DNA of 64,000 nucleotides. Source: Arthonia radiata. Its lineage: Eukaryota; Ascomycota; Arthoniomycetes; Arthoniales; Arthoniaceae. Positions 21,694 through 32,959 of this stretch are shown piece after piece (within the stretch, counting starts at the first letter, position 1; each line of letters opens with the position of its first letter). The notes under the pieces are model-generated. The model was not told where the DNA came from, did not search any database, and saw only the letters and a list, made by a program, of their open reading frames with translations. The stretch is taken from contig PSQN01000017.1 in NCBI GenBank assembly GCA_002989075.1, positions 3,169,453 through 3,233,452 of the forward strand, given 5' to 3'. Position numbers and translations under genes: made by a program.

Positions 21694-24539
21694 GTTGTGT
21701 GCCCGCAAGCGATCTATTATGGATTGCCCAATCTCTTGCTTGTGTCCTCACTGATGCGTTGATGTGGTGGAGCGGTGTGCGTGAGTTGGAGTCTCGTCGT
21801 GAGGTGAAGGCGGCGGAAGGTCGCTTGTTCGAAAGGTATGAAGGATGGTAATGCCAATACGGAGCTAGCGATACTGCGGTTTGGAGCGGTGTACCGTCAT
21901 GAGCGTTGACACCTCCACGCACCACGAAGACAGCCACAACCAGACGACGATAGCTGCGCTGGTACCTACAGGCGACTGCAGATGCGCTTCGCGATGCCGA
22001 GAAATGTGCTTGAGTGAGCGGAACTGGCGATCGGGGATATGAAATCAATTTGCGAGCAGATCTCTGCTGGGGTACTGGAGTGGAAGGCTCACGCAAACAA
22101 GCGATGTGTTATGGGCATCCTATGATGATGGCAAGTCGAAGCGCAACTCAAAGTCGTGATGCTGAAGGTATTTGAAAAGATCAGTCACCGGGAGCGCTGC
22201 GTGAGGTGAGAGATTGAACACTCAAGGTGCAAGAACGAATGATGGCAAGGAGCAAGCGTGCAGCAACCCATCTCGAAAACTCATCGGGATGTCATGATAC
22301 CTCGATGCTGTGATTCTTGTCCTTGTATCCCATCTACTGTGATAATTTTCAAGGCGCCTCTTGCGTTGGGCGTGATGGTGCTCGGTTCGTTCGTCGAGCT
22401 CCATCACGGCCCAGCACCAGTTGTCAATGTACCGCGGAGAGTCTTGGCATCACGTGCAGGTTCCCGCCATAATTCTTTTTTTCTCCAATGCCAATCCATC
22501 ATGCTCGCCTGCATAGTCGATCTCCCAGCCCAAGACATTGATCATGAGAATCCGTCTCCTTGTCGAGTCGTCTTGAAGGTCGAAAACCGACCTGATGCAC
22601 GCTGAAGGATAGGGTTATTAGCCCATTGCGATGACGTTCGCTGCCCGAGGCGAAGGCAGCCGTCTGTCGCTTGACTTCCTTTCGCGACTCACGAGCGATG
22701 ACCGCATTCTTCTGAGACCCTGGTCGTGTCTGGATTACAGGAGGGTACGGGAGGGTTGCTGATGTCGTGGCATATCTCTAAATGCGAGCTGATGAGGCGT
22801 ACAGTTATCATCTCCACGGTTTCGAAACAAACCTGTACTGTGGCTCGCAATGGAAGGCTGTGCCGATAATTATGCACAGTGCAGCCCTCGCTTCTGAAGA
22901 TTGGTGTACCTGATGATCAGTACTCGCACGTTGAATTGAATGGCTACGACACCGACAATCACGGAACTTGTAAGCAGCAACATCACCACCTCATGGCACC
23001 TTTTGAGTCACCGATAGATTCTGCTCAAACAGAAACCAGCATGAAGGCGTTAGGTGCCAATCATCCTAAATCCAACAAGAATGGTCAAAGCACTAGATGT
23101 TCGTCTGATCGATGTGTTGGAGTAGAGGCTCATAGGGCTGAAAGCCATACTAACACGCTCAAAACGGTAAAAGCTTGACTACCTCTGACACGTCGGTGCA
23201 CCTCTTCTCCAGCCTCAAGGGGTGCTACCACTCATAAATTTTGAGCTCGGCCGCTGGCCCCACCAATAAAGATGTCGTAGTATTGGACAGCCTTTCTCCT
23301 GAACAAAGACACCCTGAGTTAGAATGAAACGTACCCAAACAACTGCAACAACCGACCCCTTTCAATTGGTAAGGGTATATACCCTCCTGGTTCGCTCTCA
23401 CATTCGCCTCAACAGTTCTTCTAATGGAATTCGGCCATAAAATTGACGTAGGCACTCTTATTGTCACCTTGTGAGCGCTCGCGGAATCTGGTTTGATTCC
23501 TCTGATGTTTCGATCAGTGGAGCGTCAGTGAAGTGGACGTAGCACGACATCTTCGTGAAGATGACGAAGCCCCTTATGCGGTCGAGCTCTCGAATCTGAA
23601 CCGACGTGACGCAAGGCTGTACAGGTGTTGACATGCAGCGCTTCAGCAGTGTCCAGAAGTAGGGTATACCACGTTGTAGCTTGCCGAGTCCAATCCATGA
23701 CTTGCTGCTGGTAAATATTGGATACAGACTACTTGGCAGGCAAAACAAGCAGTTGTACCACTGCAAAAGTCTGTGGCAACGAACTTGCGAGACTGTGTCC
23801 TAGTGCTGTAGAGAGACCTTTCGTGAAGTCGCACAATCTTGCAGATAGTGAATCCCCTGCAAGTTTCACCCGCTGCAAGCAAGCCTATCTTAATGGTTCT
23901 GGGATGTAGGGAATCTCGCTTGAAAGTGTATTTCTTGAAATACAGTTGCCCGATGTGTCGAACTGGACCGAAAGACGTGATGGTATTGCTTAATTGTAGT
24001 CGTGTAAGCTTTCACTGACTATGGTGGCTCCGGCATGTACGCCAACGTTCTCACTTCGTATCGTCGGCTGGATTTTAGAGACGACAAGGTTACGCCTAGT
24101 GTCTTTGCTTCTCTGAAATCGTTAATTCGAATTGCTTGAAGGACCCTGTGTTTGGCAGATGAAGCTGTTGGGTACCCGCCTCCGCCATATCGAGCGTGCC
24201 GGCGAAGTTAAGGAAGTTGCTTGCTCCTTTGGCAGCGACAGCGGCCCAGGTGGTGAATTAATGTGAAGATCTTTTTCTGTGTGCGCTTGCCGACTGAGAA
24301 AATATGCACGATCTCGCCGCGCCTACGCCACCATCAGCGCCTGCGCAAGCCAGCGCTGCGGCGTAACAGGCGGAGTGTGCGTGAGTGCGTGAAGAGCGCT
24401 GCCAACCCGTAGACATGGCTCCAACAGATTGATCGTTCGAAGTAAGCACCTCAATGCTCTTGCTGGCGTTTCGTGCGGCGTTTCACGCTCGTGTTGGCAC
24501 TGGCCCAAATAGCTTTGGGCTGACGCGTCATCCGTTCGC
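21694..24539. other. 2.8-kb region without a recognised gene
   Basis: The first few hundred bases must hold the SET2 promoter. The rest contains frames up to about 115-138 codons on both strands, all lacking motifs, splice-consistent neighbours or clear coding bias. A minus-strand stretch at 23464-23766 has some protein-like composition, but I could not build a gene around it. No repeat, tRNA or element was found. A non-coding transcript is possible but not supported. Confidence 0.35.
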
Positions 24540-24815
24540 TCATTCGCCTTGCTCATTCTCGAAACCCTCCTCGTACTTACGCCAGACTTCTTGATCTCGC
24601 CTCAACTTTCTCATTCGCCGAGCGTACGTCTCGTGATCCCTCATCCGCCGATCGGCTTCAACCATGCCACCAAAGGTCATGCCAGACATTTGAACATAGA
24701 CCTTGAATTGGAAGGTCAAATTACGATACAGCGGCGAAGCAACGTATGCCGCAGCGCCGCCAATAAGAAACGGAACTCCCCACTGATTGGTAGCCATTAG
24801 TTCATTTGCGTCCAC
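24540..24815 (-). CDS. Small conserved-looking membrane protein, 91 aa, probably mitochondrial
   Basis: A complete 91-aa frame. Residues 10-30 form one hydrophobic segment (WGVPFLIGGAAAYVASPLY), followed by LTFQFKVYVQMSGMTFGGM, which may form a second amphipathic or membrane helix. The C-terminal 40 residues are strongly charged and helical (EADRRMRDHETYARRMRKLRRDQEVWRKYEEGF). This shape is typical of small inner-mitochondrial-membrane proteins of fungi that accompany respiratory complexes, but I cannot name the family with confidence. It is head-to-head with PET127, whose product is mitochondrial, with 292 bp between the starts. Confidence 0.7.
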   Translation of the reverse strand: MDANELMATNQWGVPFLIGGAAAYVASPLYRNLTFQFKVYVQMSGMTFGGMVEADRRMRDHETYARRMRKLRRDQEVWRKYEEGFENEQGE

Positions 24816-25107
24816 CCTTCAGCCCAACCTCTGAGAGAACTCACCACTGCCGCTCCGCGTAGGGCGCCCCTGAAGGCTGCTTTGCTAGCAGCATGTGCTT
24901 CTTCATCACTGCTCAACTGTCCGTGCCTGGGCATTTTCGCTTTTCAGTCAGTGGTGTTGGCCGAGGCAAAGAGGTCTTTTCGAAAAACCATTGAATTTGC
25001 TTGGCATCATCATCGGATGACATTGACCAGACGCGAGGACGCGACTTTGCCTGTGTTTTTCCACTATATTTCATCAGCGCACATTTTCAAGCAGGCGACG
25101 TGCTTCA

Positions 25108-28100
25108 ATGCACAGATTGCCCTCAGTAAAGACGCTGGCGGAGACGACACGCTATATCTGCCTGTCTTGTCGCCTTAGACAACCCTCCCGTTTCCTCAGT
25201 GCATCGCATGGCCGATCGTATGCGTCTACGTCCAAGTCTAGAAGTGCGGAGTCTGTAGGTACAGACGAGACTACGTCAAAGGACAGCACGGGCGGCTCTG
25301 TATCTGCACCTCAGAGGGCTGCCGATCATTCAGAAAAGCGCACCGCAGGGTCTAACGCAGACAAGAAAGCGAAGAAGCCATCAAAGGCACCCCCGAAGAA
25401 GGCAACAAAGACGACGACTCGAGGTGGGAAAACAGCCCGGACAGCGAAATCTTCTACTTCAAAGGACGCACCAAAACAGCGCAAACCGACTTCAGCTACA
25501 GGGCAGGACAGCTCCGAAAATGGCGGTGGTGACGAAGTCCCGGAGCACGGTGGTGAGGCAGGAGGAGGCGAGGCGAATAACAAACTTGCGGCGAGCACTG
25601 GGAAGAGCAGGAAGTCCGGCAAGTCACCGTCGACAGGTGGTCCAAAGACGAAGTCGAAGAGCAAGCGCAAGGGATCCGCTAAGTCCTCTCTTGAGGATGA
25701 ATCACAAGGAAATAGTGTGATTGAGGACGAAGTCGATTCACGAACAAACCCTTCAGCATCATCCAACGACCAAGATGAAGCCTCTTCTAACGTGGGACGT
25801 GTATCGAATAGAACCAAACAAGAAGAGCTTTCAACAACGGCCAATCAAGCCCTCATTAGGTTGCCGCGGAAGTTGCGGATTCGCAAAATGAAGCAGCTTG
25901 GTATTAGAAAGATTGCGGGTAAATACACGTTACGAGTACCGGAACTCGGAAGTGTTCGCAAAATTGAGAGCCCCAACGATCTGGATCCAGCCGAGCTCCA
26001 ACGCGAAAAACACCGCATCGCTGTTTTGAGTAATCGAAAAGAAAGGACTGCGCGAATGCGAGTCAAGCGGGAAGGGGTACGCCGTAGATTGAGAGAGGCA
26101 ACAATATCTGCCATGGGCGTCAGCATGAAAACCGCGATGAAAGGTGTGCCATCGGAGGCAGACGAAGATCTACCCCTACTCAAAGCGAAAGACATGGAAT
26201 TGAACGTCATTCCTGTGCAACAGCCTCCTGTGCCTCAACTGGCTCATGGGTTGGAGAGAGTGCTCTTCAACCCAGGTGTCTATCATGTCCGCGACCCGCG
26301 GACTCGAACATTCAACTTTGATCCTCACTTGGAGAAGCTGATGCCCGTTCGCGAGTTCAATTTCGACTCACTCAACATTTTCACACCTCCATCAAAAGAT
26401 GAGAGTTTAGCCAGCATTGCTCGAGATTCAGCGAAGAAGTATGTTGCATCCACATCTAGTCTAACGGGGACCCTGAAGCACTTTCACTATCTTCTATCCT
26501 CGTGGCGACCCATCAATTTTAGTATGCTCTCGAAGGCGTTCCCTACGCTACTAACATCATTTACCCGGCTTCAGCGCGCACCCGATGCAATCTTCTTGAG
26601 ATGGAAAGATGGCGTCTATGCTGTTGACTCGGACAAGCAGTATGACAGCGCAAACGTCTTAAGTCTCATGGGTCGATATATGGAGAAGTTGTTGACCATT
26701 GGAAAAGACCGATTCATGAGGCACAAGGTCGGTAGTGAAAACCCGATTACGGAAAAGGAGCGATACGAGCCGGAGGCTTACCATTATTCCACGCTGGGCG
26801 ATTTTGTCTTGCGATCGCAGCTGGATGCTCACGACGCTCGACTTCCTGGCTCAGGCATTTTCGACTTGAAGACTCGCGCGGTCATTCCAATACGCATGGA
26901 CTCGGCCGACTACGAGTGGGGTATGGACTATGAGATCCGCTCGATCGCAGGCGAATGGCAGTCGTTCGAGCGAGAGTATCACGACATGATTCGGTCAACG
27001 ATGCTTAAATACTCACTGCAAGTCCGCATGGGCCGTATGGACGGCATTTTTGTTGCTTTCCATAACATCGCTCGAATATTCGGATTCCAATACATCAGCT
27101 TGGAGGAGATGGACAATGCCATTCACGGACAGTACGATCGCACATTGGGCGACCAAGAGTTCCTGCTCAGCCTGGGCCTCTTGAACGAGGTCTTCAATAA
27201 AGTAACGCAAAAGTATCCAGAGACGAGCTTACGTCTGCACTTCGAGGCGAGACCATCGTCCACTGCGCTACCCTTCATGTATGTTTTCGCCGAGCCTGTT
27301 ACAGAAGACCAGGCTGAGAGCATCCAAAAAACAAACAAGCACAAAATCGAGGAGTGGGAGCGTTCCATGTTGCATGGTGCCCCATCAGACGAAGGTCAAT
27401 CCGCCGTCGCGAAAGCATCAGGCGAGGCACGCAAGTCAATCGATGAAGATGCTGTTGCCGACGCTGCCTACAATGTGGAGCAGGATGTGACTTCTGAGCT
27501 CATGTCCCAACAAACGGGTCAAAGAGATCCAGCAGCAGATTCTGCCGGTGCCGTGAAATCTCAAGATATGGCTCGAGGCGAGCAGAAGAATATTGACGCA
27601 GCAGCGGCGTCAAACCTACTCGATGGCGAGCCGCAAGCCGAAGCAGAAAACGAAGAGATTCTAGACGGTGCAGCACCTGGCGTGCAAGAATCAGAAGAAG
27701 GCACGTCTGAAGCTAGAGTGCCTGTTGAACCACCACCACCACCACCAGGCCCGCTCGCCGCGTATGTCCTCACAATCAACAATCGAATCAACGGCAAGAA
27801 CGTGCCCCGCCCTCGGAATGTACTTACCGATAAGGACAAATGGGAGGTTTCGTACTCTCTCGCTCCAATCGAGAATCCCAATCGAGCCTGGACGCTGTAT
27901 AATATGTGTAAGCAGAGGCGATACAAGGAGCTCAGCGAAGAGAAGAAGAAGGCCAGGGACATGGACTACTTCAAGAGCATGCTGAAGCGCATCACAGCAG
28001 ATGGGAGGAAGTGGCGGGAGATGGTCGATGCCAAAGAGCAGCAAGAACGAGAAGAGGGCGGGAGTGCGAAGACTCTTTGGAACGAGAGAGCGCATACAGG

Positions 28101-28170
28101 CCGTGCAGAAACGACTGATCAGGAGCCTAGGATGAAGCGGGGCCTCACATCGTGGCTGTTTGGGCGATGA
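25108..28170 (+). CDS. PET127: Pet127-like mitochondrial RNA-processing protein
   Basis: A 1020-aa single-exon protein. The first 45 residues are basic and hydroxylated with no acidic residue after the first ten (RYICLSCRLRQPSRFLSASHGRSYAS), a mitochondrial presequence. Residues about 50-240 are disordered and Lys/Ser-rich. The Pet127 core spans about 380-760, with LERVLFNPGVYHVRDPRTR, FNFDSLNIFTPPS, and RVIP-type block FDLKTRAVIPIRMDSADYEWG. In yeast, membrane-bound Pet127 helps 5'-end processing and turnover of mitochondrial mRNAs. The C-terminal part has an acidic insert, a seven-proline run near 27727-27750 and a basic tail. The protein is longer than the yeast one (about 800 aa), mainly through the disordered N-terminal insert. 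Confidence 0.85.
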   Translation: MHRLPSVKTLAETTRYICLSCRLRQPSRFLSASHGRSYASTSKSRSAESVGTDETTSKDSTGGSVSAPQRAADHSEKRTAGSNADKKAKKPSKAPPKKATKTTTRGGKTARTAKSSTSKDAPKQRKPTSATGQDSSENGGGDEVPEHGGEAGGGEANNKLAASTGKSRKSGKSPSTGGPKTKSKSKRKGSAKSSLEDESQGNSVIEDEVDSRTNPSASSNDQDEASSNVGRVSNRTKQEELSTTANQALIRLPRKLRIRKMKQLGIRKIAGKYTLRVPELGSVRKIESPNDLDPAELQREKHRIAVLSNRKERTARMRVKREGVRRRLREATISAMGVSMKTAMKGVPSEADEDLPLLKAKDMELNVIPVQQPPVPQLAHGLERVLFNPGVYHVRDPRTRTFNFDPHLEKLMPVREFNFDSLNIFTPPSKDESLASIARDSAKKYVASTSSLTGTLKHFHYLLSSWRPINFSMLSKAFPTLLTSFTRLQRAPDAIFLRWKDGVYAVDSDKQYDSANVLSLMGRYMEKLLTIGKDRFMRHKVGSENPITEKERYEPEAYHYSTLGDFVLRSQLDAHDARLPGSGIFDLKTRAVIPIRMDSADYEWGMDYEIRSIAGEWQSFEREYHDMIRSTMLKYSLQVRMGRMDGIFVAFHNIARIFGFQYISLEEMDNAIHGQYDRTLGDQEFLLSLGLLNEVFNKVTQKYPETSLRLHFEARPSSTALPFMYVFAEPVTEDQAESIQKTNKHKIEEWERSMLHGAPSDEGQSAVAKASGEARKSIDEDAVADAAYNVEQDVTSELMSQQTGQRDPAADSAGAVKSQDMARGEQKNIDAAAASNLLDGEPQAEAENEEILDGAAPGVQESEEGTSEARVPVEPPPPPPGPLAAYVLTINNRINGKNVPRPRNVLTDKDKWEVSYSLAPIENPNRAWTLYNMCKQRRYKELSEEKKKARDMDYFKSMLKRITADGRKWREMVDAKEQQEREEGGSAKTLWNERAHTGRAETTDQEPRMKRGLTSWLFGR

Positions 28171-28686
28171 CCGTCTTGCGCGATACAAAAGTCGTATTGG
28201 TGAGGAGATTTTGCAACATGTAAAGCTGTATGACTATGTGTATTATAATGTACCGGCATGATCACTCTCGCGCAATAGAGCGTTAATTTGAAGCACATAC
28301 TACTCTCGCTTTCTTCGTATGACATGTAATTTCATTTGTAACTCTGTACTCGTTTTCATGAGCTCAAAGAAAATGCTTGCGCCAGCCCAGATAACTTCGC
28401 CTGCAACAAGATGGCACAGGTGGCCAAAAGAGGCTAAAGCTTCGACATTGCCATGCCCAGGTACCAAACTTTCTTTTCGTCTTACGGAGCCCTCACTTCG
28501 CGCACAGCAAGCTTGTGACCGCCCGAATGAAAGCACATGCCGTCATGTCTCCAAGCTCATCTCTTCAACAACCGCTTTTTTCCTCGACACATCCCCGCTC
28601 GTCCCCTTCACTTCCTGCAATACCCTGTCTCACGTATTGTTTATCAATATCGAACGGTTAGAGACTTAAGTTGTCGCGAAGGAGTG
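28171..28686. promoter_or_regulatory. PET127 3' flank and promoter of the FCP1-like gene
   Basis: A 516-bp spacer between two plus-strand genes. From 28537 the frame of the next gene is already open with an ATG, so part of this stretch could be coding (see the finding on an alternative start). No other element is clear. Confidence 0.35.
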
Positions 28687-30285
28687 ATGAGCTCTGACGG
28701 CTCGGCTGAAATCCAGAGAAAGGATGCGTTTGAAGTATCAGCATTGAAGTCGTCATTACAAGAGATTGGAGATGCGCCCAGCATGAGTCGTAAGAAGAAT
28801 CAACGCCAGAAGCAGAATGCACGCAACAAAACACAAGCTCCCCGACTGCCTGCATTGAGTACGGATCAAATTCTAGGCAGGGACGGTCCGACAAACATTC
28901 ATGACAACGAAGATGAAGGCGGGGTGTCGCTCGTCATGCACAGGATTAACACGGGGTCCACCGGTCCACGGCGAAGCAAACGGCTTGCGAAGATGGCGGG
29001 AGAGGCTGCAACCATGCCACAGAACGCTCACGTAGGCGGGGCCTCCACGTCAGGCGCATCCCAAAGCAAACGATACGGAGGCGTTCCGCTTTCAGCATCT
29101 GCCAGTACTCCTTTCAAGCCCCAGCAAACTGCTGCTCAGAGCGTGCTTAACAGCCTGCTCACTCGCCGCGAAAAGGAAGAGCCGAAGAAAGAGAAGTGGA
29201 TGAGCAACGCTCACGCGAACAACACTCAGAGCTTCGCAGACACTTCTTCGTCATTCCAAAAGCATCATCTCTACACATCTGACTGGCGGCGCCCTCCTGA
29301 TATTGCACCGTCAACATTACCCCCTCTGGGATTCCAGCAGCCACCGCCGCAAGCTGCGCCGCTCAATGGCGCAAGAGGCACTTACCAGCAACAGATACTT
29401 CTGTCAGGCTTCAACGCACCAGCCTACACGCCACCTTTCATCCCCAACTCGGGGGACTTTAGCAATCCCTTTGGAAGGCCTTCGCTCCTCAGCCAACGCA
29501 CAGCGCCCTTCGCACCACCACAAGCCAACTACGGAACATCCACTCGAGCATCACCCTCGCCCAAACGCTCCCCCCAACCCATCCTCTACTACCCCCAAGC
29601 CAGGCGCAAAACCATCACCCACGCCCCGGCCTACGAAGCCTTCACGCGCCCCGTACCCAAACCCCTCACCAAACCGCAGCCCCTTCTCCTCGTCCTAGAC
29701 CTCAACGGCACCCTCCTTTTCCGCAACAAATCCAACATCAAACAAGTCCAGCCCCGTCCCGGCCTTCACGACTTCCTCACCTACTGCTTCGCCAACCACG
29801 TCGTCATGTTCTGGACGTCCGCGCAGCCCGTGAACCTCCAGCTCATGCTGTCTGTCATCCTGACCGATCCCTCATGGCAGCCCCTCCTCGCTGCGAGCTG
29901 GGGCCGCGACACCTTCGGGTTACCCGCGGCGCAGTACAACAACAGGGTGGAGGTCATCAAGGATCTCGATCAGGTGTGGCGGAGCTATGACATCCAGCAG
30001 AGGCACCCGTGGAAGGATGAGGGCTGGAGCTGGGGAATCGGGAATACGGTGCTAGCGGACGACACGGTGAAGAAGGCGGTGAGGCAGCCGTGGAATTTGG
30101 TCAAGGTGCCGGAGTTTAGTAGGGAGCGGGTGGGGAAGGAGATGGGCGTTTTGGAGACGGTGCAGGAGTATCTGGAGGTGGTGCGGATCTATGATAATGT
30201 GGCGGCGTTTATGAGGAAGTCGCCGTTGGAGTTTGAGGAGGGCGGTGCTGGTGTGGTTGAGCAGACGTGGGAGCTGGAGACTTGA
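28687..30285 (+). CDS. FCP1/NLI-interacting-factor-like phosphatase-fold protein
   Basis: 532 aa from ATG 28687. The first 330 residues are disordered and rich in Ser, Gln and Pro, with a basic patch SRKKNQRQKQN. The C-terminal 190 residues form an FCP1-homology (HAD) domain: motif I is LLLVLDLNGTLLFR, then PRPGLHDFLTYCF, VMFWTSAQP (motif II) and NTVLADDTVKKA (motif III-type acids). The usual motif I is DxDx(T/V); here the second Asp is Asn (DLNGT), so catalysis may be altered or lost. This Asn version is, to my knowledge, common in a fungal subgroup. The substrate is unknown. An in-frame ATG at 28537 would add 50 residues. Confidence 0.8.
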   Translation: MSSDGSAEIQRKDAFEVSALKSSLQEIGDAPSMSRKKNQRQKQNARNKTQAPRLPALSTDQILGRDGPTNIHDNEDEGGVSLVMHRINTGSTGPRRSKRLAKMAGEAATMPQNAHVGGASTSGASQSKRYGGVPLSASASTPFKPQQTAAQSVLNSLLTRREKEEPKKEKWMSNAHANNTQSFADTSSSFQKHHLYTSDWRRPPDIAPSTLPPLGFQQPPPQAAPLNGARGTYQQQILLSGFNAPAYTPPFIPNSGDFSNPFGRPSLLSQRTAPFAPPQANYGTSTRASPSPKRSPQPILYYPQARRKTITHAPAYEAFTRPVPKPLTKPQPLLLVLDLNGTLLFRNKSNIKQVQPRPGLHDFLTYCFANHVVMFWTSAQPVNLQLMLSVILTDPSWQPLLAASWGRDTFGLPAAQYNNRVEVIKDLDQVWRSYDIQQRHPWKDEGWSWGIGNTVLADDTVKKAVRQPWNLVKVPEFSRERVGKEMGVLETVQEYLEVVRIYDNVAAFMRKSPLEFEEGGAGVVEQTWELET

Positions 30286-30680
30286 GATGATGATGAGGTT
30301 GTAGCTGGTATGGAGTGGTCATGGAAGGCAATCCACCCAGAAGAAGAACAAGTGTACGATATCGACGATGGACCTCATGAGTATGAGCATTTGAGCAGGG
30401 ACCTAGGACTGCGTGGCTTGCTGCGAGCCACATCCAGAGTCAAAAGCTTTCTCGACAGAGCTAGGAGAGCAGCAGTGCTCTCGGATCGCCGCACTCTATG
30501 AGTTGCGCTGCCACATGACTGAGGCTCAAAGCCACGCATTCACGAGCATGTTAGAAAGATAGACTAAATACTCAAATAGATTAGCGAAGAGGAAATCGCT
30601 CTTCCCAGATTTGTAATGATACATACTGTACAGCACGCCTCGCTAATGCCAAAATAACTTCATTGTCAGTACCACCTCTG
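30286..30680. other. 395-bp region between convergent genes
   Basis: Lies between the stops of the FCP1-like gene and the RBR ligase. It holds a 63-codon plus-strand frame (30310-30501) with oddly protein-like composition, reported as a finding, and otherwise only 3'-flank sequence. Confidence 0.35.
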
Positions 30681-32397
30681 CTATCGGACCCTCACGAAAG
30701 GTCGCGCATCCAACTCATCACTATCCCACTCATCCTCCTCATCGGCCGCGGCCATCTGCAGAAAGCGCTGCAGCCCATCCCGATCGACCTCATCGCGCTG
30801 ATTGACAGGCAAATCATCGTTCAAATCCACACTGTCACAGTCAGCACCACACACCACTCTCACTCAAACCAAGAACTCACTTAGGAGCCGCCTGCGCCGC
30901 AGCCTGCTGAGCAACTCTCACCGCGATCCTCTCCGCGGCCCTCACACCCCCAAACACATCACCCCCCTGCCCATTATCCCCCTCCTCGAGCTCCCAAAGC
31001 CGCATATAGCACTTCTTGCCCCTCGTATTGAAATGCTTATACGGATCCCCCGGGTCCAACCACGCGCTGCACAGGTAACAGAAATGCATGGCGCATTGCC
31101 CGCACGTCATGTGATTGCAGCCCATCTGCTTCTGCGTCGGCACCTGACAGTACGGGCAGGGCGTGGTGTTCACCGCGATGAAGTCGAGGGACTTCTGCTC
31201 GTCGGCGGACGCGACAGCGGGATGCGGCGGCATGCAGAGGACGTAGTCGCCGTGCCAGGACTTGGAGCAGACGTGGCAGAAGGCGTACGTGCATTTTGCG
31301 CAGATGCGCAGACGGTCGGCCATGGCGTTTTGGTACTTTTGTTTGATGTTTTCGAGGTCGGCGGCGGGAGCGTCGGCGGCGGGTGCGGTTGGCTCGTCTG
31401 CGGGTATTTTTGTGGGTGATTCGTCGTCGCTGTCGTCCTCTTCGGGCCAGCCTTCGAGGTTGTTGGTGTCCCACTTTTGATACTTTGTGCTGCGGGCGGG
31501 ACCCACGCACCAGGGGCGCGGGCAGAAGACGATGGTTTTGTCGTTCTCCAATTTCTTTTTCAGCTTCAGGTCGACGTAGCGCTGGACCTTCTCGCGGGTG
31601 ATGCCGACTTCGAGGAGTTCGGTGGGGTGGACGGGTTTGGGTCGGCGGGGAGTGTCGTTGTCGCAGTCTGGGTCGAGGCATTGGACGGTGCCTACGCTGC
31701 CTTCTTTGATCGCACTGTTATAGAAGTCTTGCAGGCATTCGCGGCAGAAGACGTGGCCGCAGCCCCGCATGGCATGGCAGGCGGAGCCCTTCTTGGGATA
31801 AAGGCAAACACCGCAGTCGTAGGTCTGAGCTTCGAAATTCGATTTGATGGCGTCTTGTTGGAAAGCCAACAGGGGATTCTCGAAGAATGCGGAGAGCGTG
31901 AGGGAGGGGAGGGAGAAGTGTGATTCTATGGCGGTCTGGAGGTAGTCGATGTATGCGTATACGACCTGGCCGTGACCGTACTCTTCCCATAGCTCTTTCG
32001 CCTGATCCTCTAGAGCCCTCAGGGTTGGCGTGGGTAGCCAACTAGGCGAAGTGTAGAGACGGAAGACGGGAGGAGCGTCGTCTGGGTATCCTGCAGGTAA
32101 TTCAACATCGATATGAAGTGGAGGTAGGTGATTGAATTTGTGTGTGACTGGCGCAACCGGTGCAAGCTCTTGCGGATCATTTATTACTGTAGCAGGTGCT
32201 TGTGTCGGATCATTGATTGTCAATGATTTTACGGAGTCTAAAGTAAATGTCGGCTTAAATGTGATTTCAATGGGCGACGGCGGTGCCACCTCCAGCTCTA
32301 GAGTAGCATGGCATGGATTCTTGGGATCTTGAACAAGCTCAGGGTAGATAGCCTGGATGGAAGCCAGCTCTTCGGCGGCTTCGGAGTGGTCTGACAT
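30681..32397 (-). CDS. ITT1: RWD-RING-IBR-RING (RBR) E3 ubiquitin ligase, RNF14/Itt1-like, two exons
   Basis: Exons 30881-32397 and 30681-30831 give 555 aa; the 49-nt intron (GTGAGT...ACAG) keeps phase 2. Residues 1-165 form an RWD domain (ELASIQAIYPEL, DVELPAGYPDDAPP). RING1 begins near 195 (CGVCLYPKKGSACHAMRGCGHVFCRECL), then an IBR region with a long acidic insert, then RING2 near 412 (CPYCQVPTQKQMGCNHMTC), whose second cysteine in GCNH is the family's catalytic residue. RBR ligases pass ubiquitin through that cysteine. Human RNF14 acts on stalled ribosomes, and yeast Itt1 is linked to translation termination. The last exon supplies the conserved acidic end (RFLQMAAADEEDEWDSDEL), missed if only the long frame is read. 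Confidence 0.9.
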
Positions 32398-32959
32398 GCT
32401 TATAAGCCAACGCGCTCGCGTCGTTCCGAGTTGAGAGAGTGGCGACGGCTCTCAAGAGGAGCGACCGCGGAGCGTAAGGATGGTGAACGCGGCAGACAAG
32501 AGGTGCAACTAGCTAGCGTGGTCGAGTCTGAAGCAGATGAGTAGCATTTCGAAGGCAGCCAAATGCTCCTCGATATAACCGGAGGTGTGGGCGAGCCATG
32601 AAGCAGCACAGCGCGTTTGAGCAAGTGTGACGCTTACCTTCCGTGAGGGTCTCCATTCTCGAAGCTTTCTGTTCCAGCCGCGTGGGTCAAGTCCGTTTTC
32701 AGCCCCAATCTCCGCGTCTATGTGGACCCTGATTTACATGTGAACAAATTGCTGGGCAAAATACTGTGATAGCCAGCACCTACATATAAGCAAAGCGTCA
32801 GCATGCACGGGTTACTGCCAATGGTCGAGATAATGTCTGATATCCACCACGCCGGCATGCTGTCGCAACAAAAGCATTCGTAGACCCTAGTTCAACATTT
32901 GCAGCGGCTGCTGATTCCACCTGCTGAAAGTATTTTGTGTGGGCCTCGACTTTTCCGCC
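32398..32959. promoter_or_regulatory. Divergent promoter region, ITT1-like / DHR1
   Basis: A 562-bp spacer between divergent starts of two translation-related genes (an RBR ligase linked to ribosomes and a ribosome-biogenesis helicase). No clear TATA, CCAAT or E-box palindrome was found. Confidence 0.4.

Noticed and set aside
23464-23882. Overlapping minus-strand frames of 80-100 codons
   Set aside because: No motif, no fitting partner exons and no good start context.
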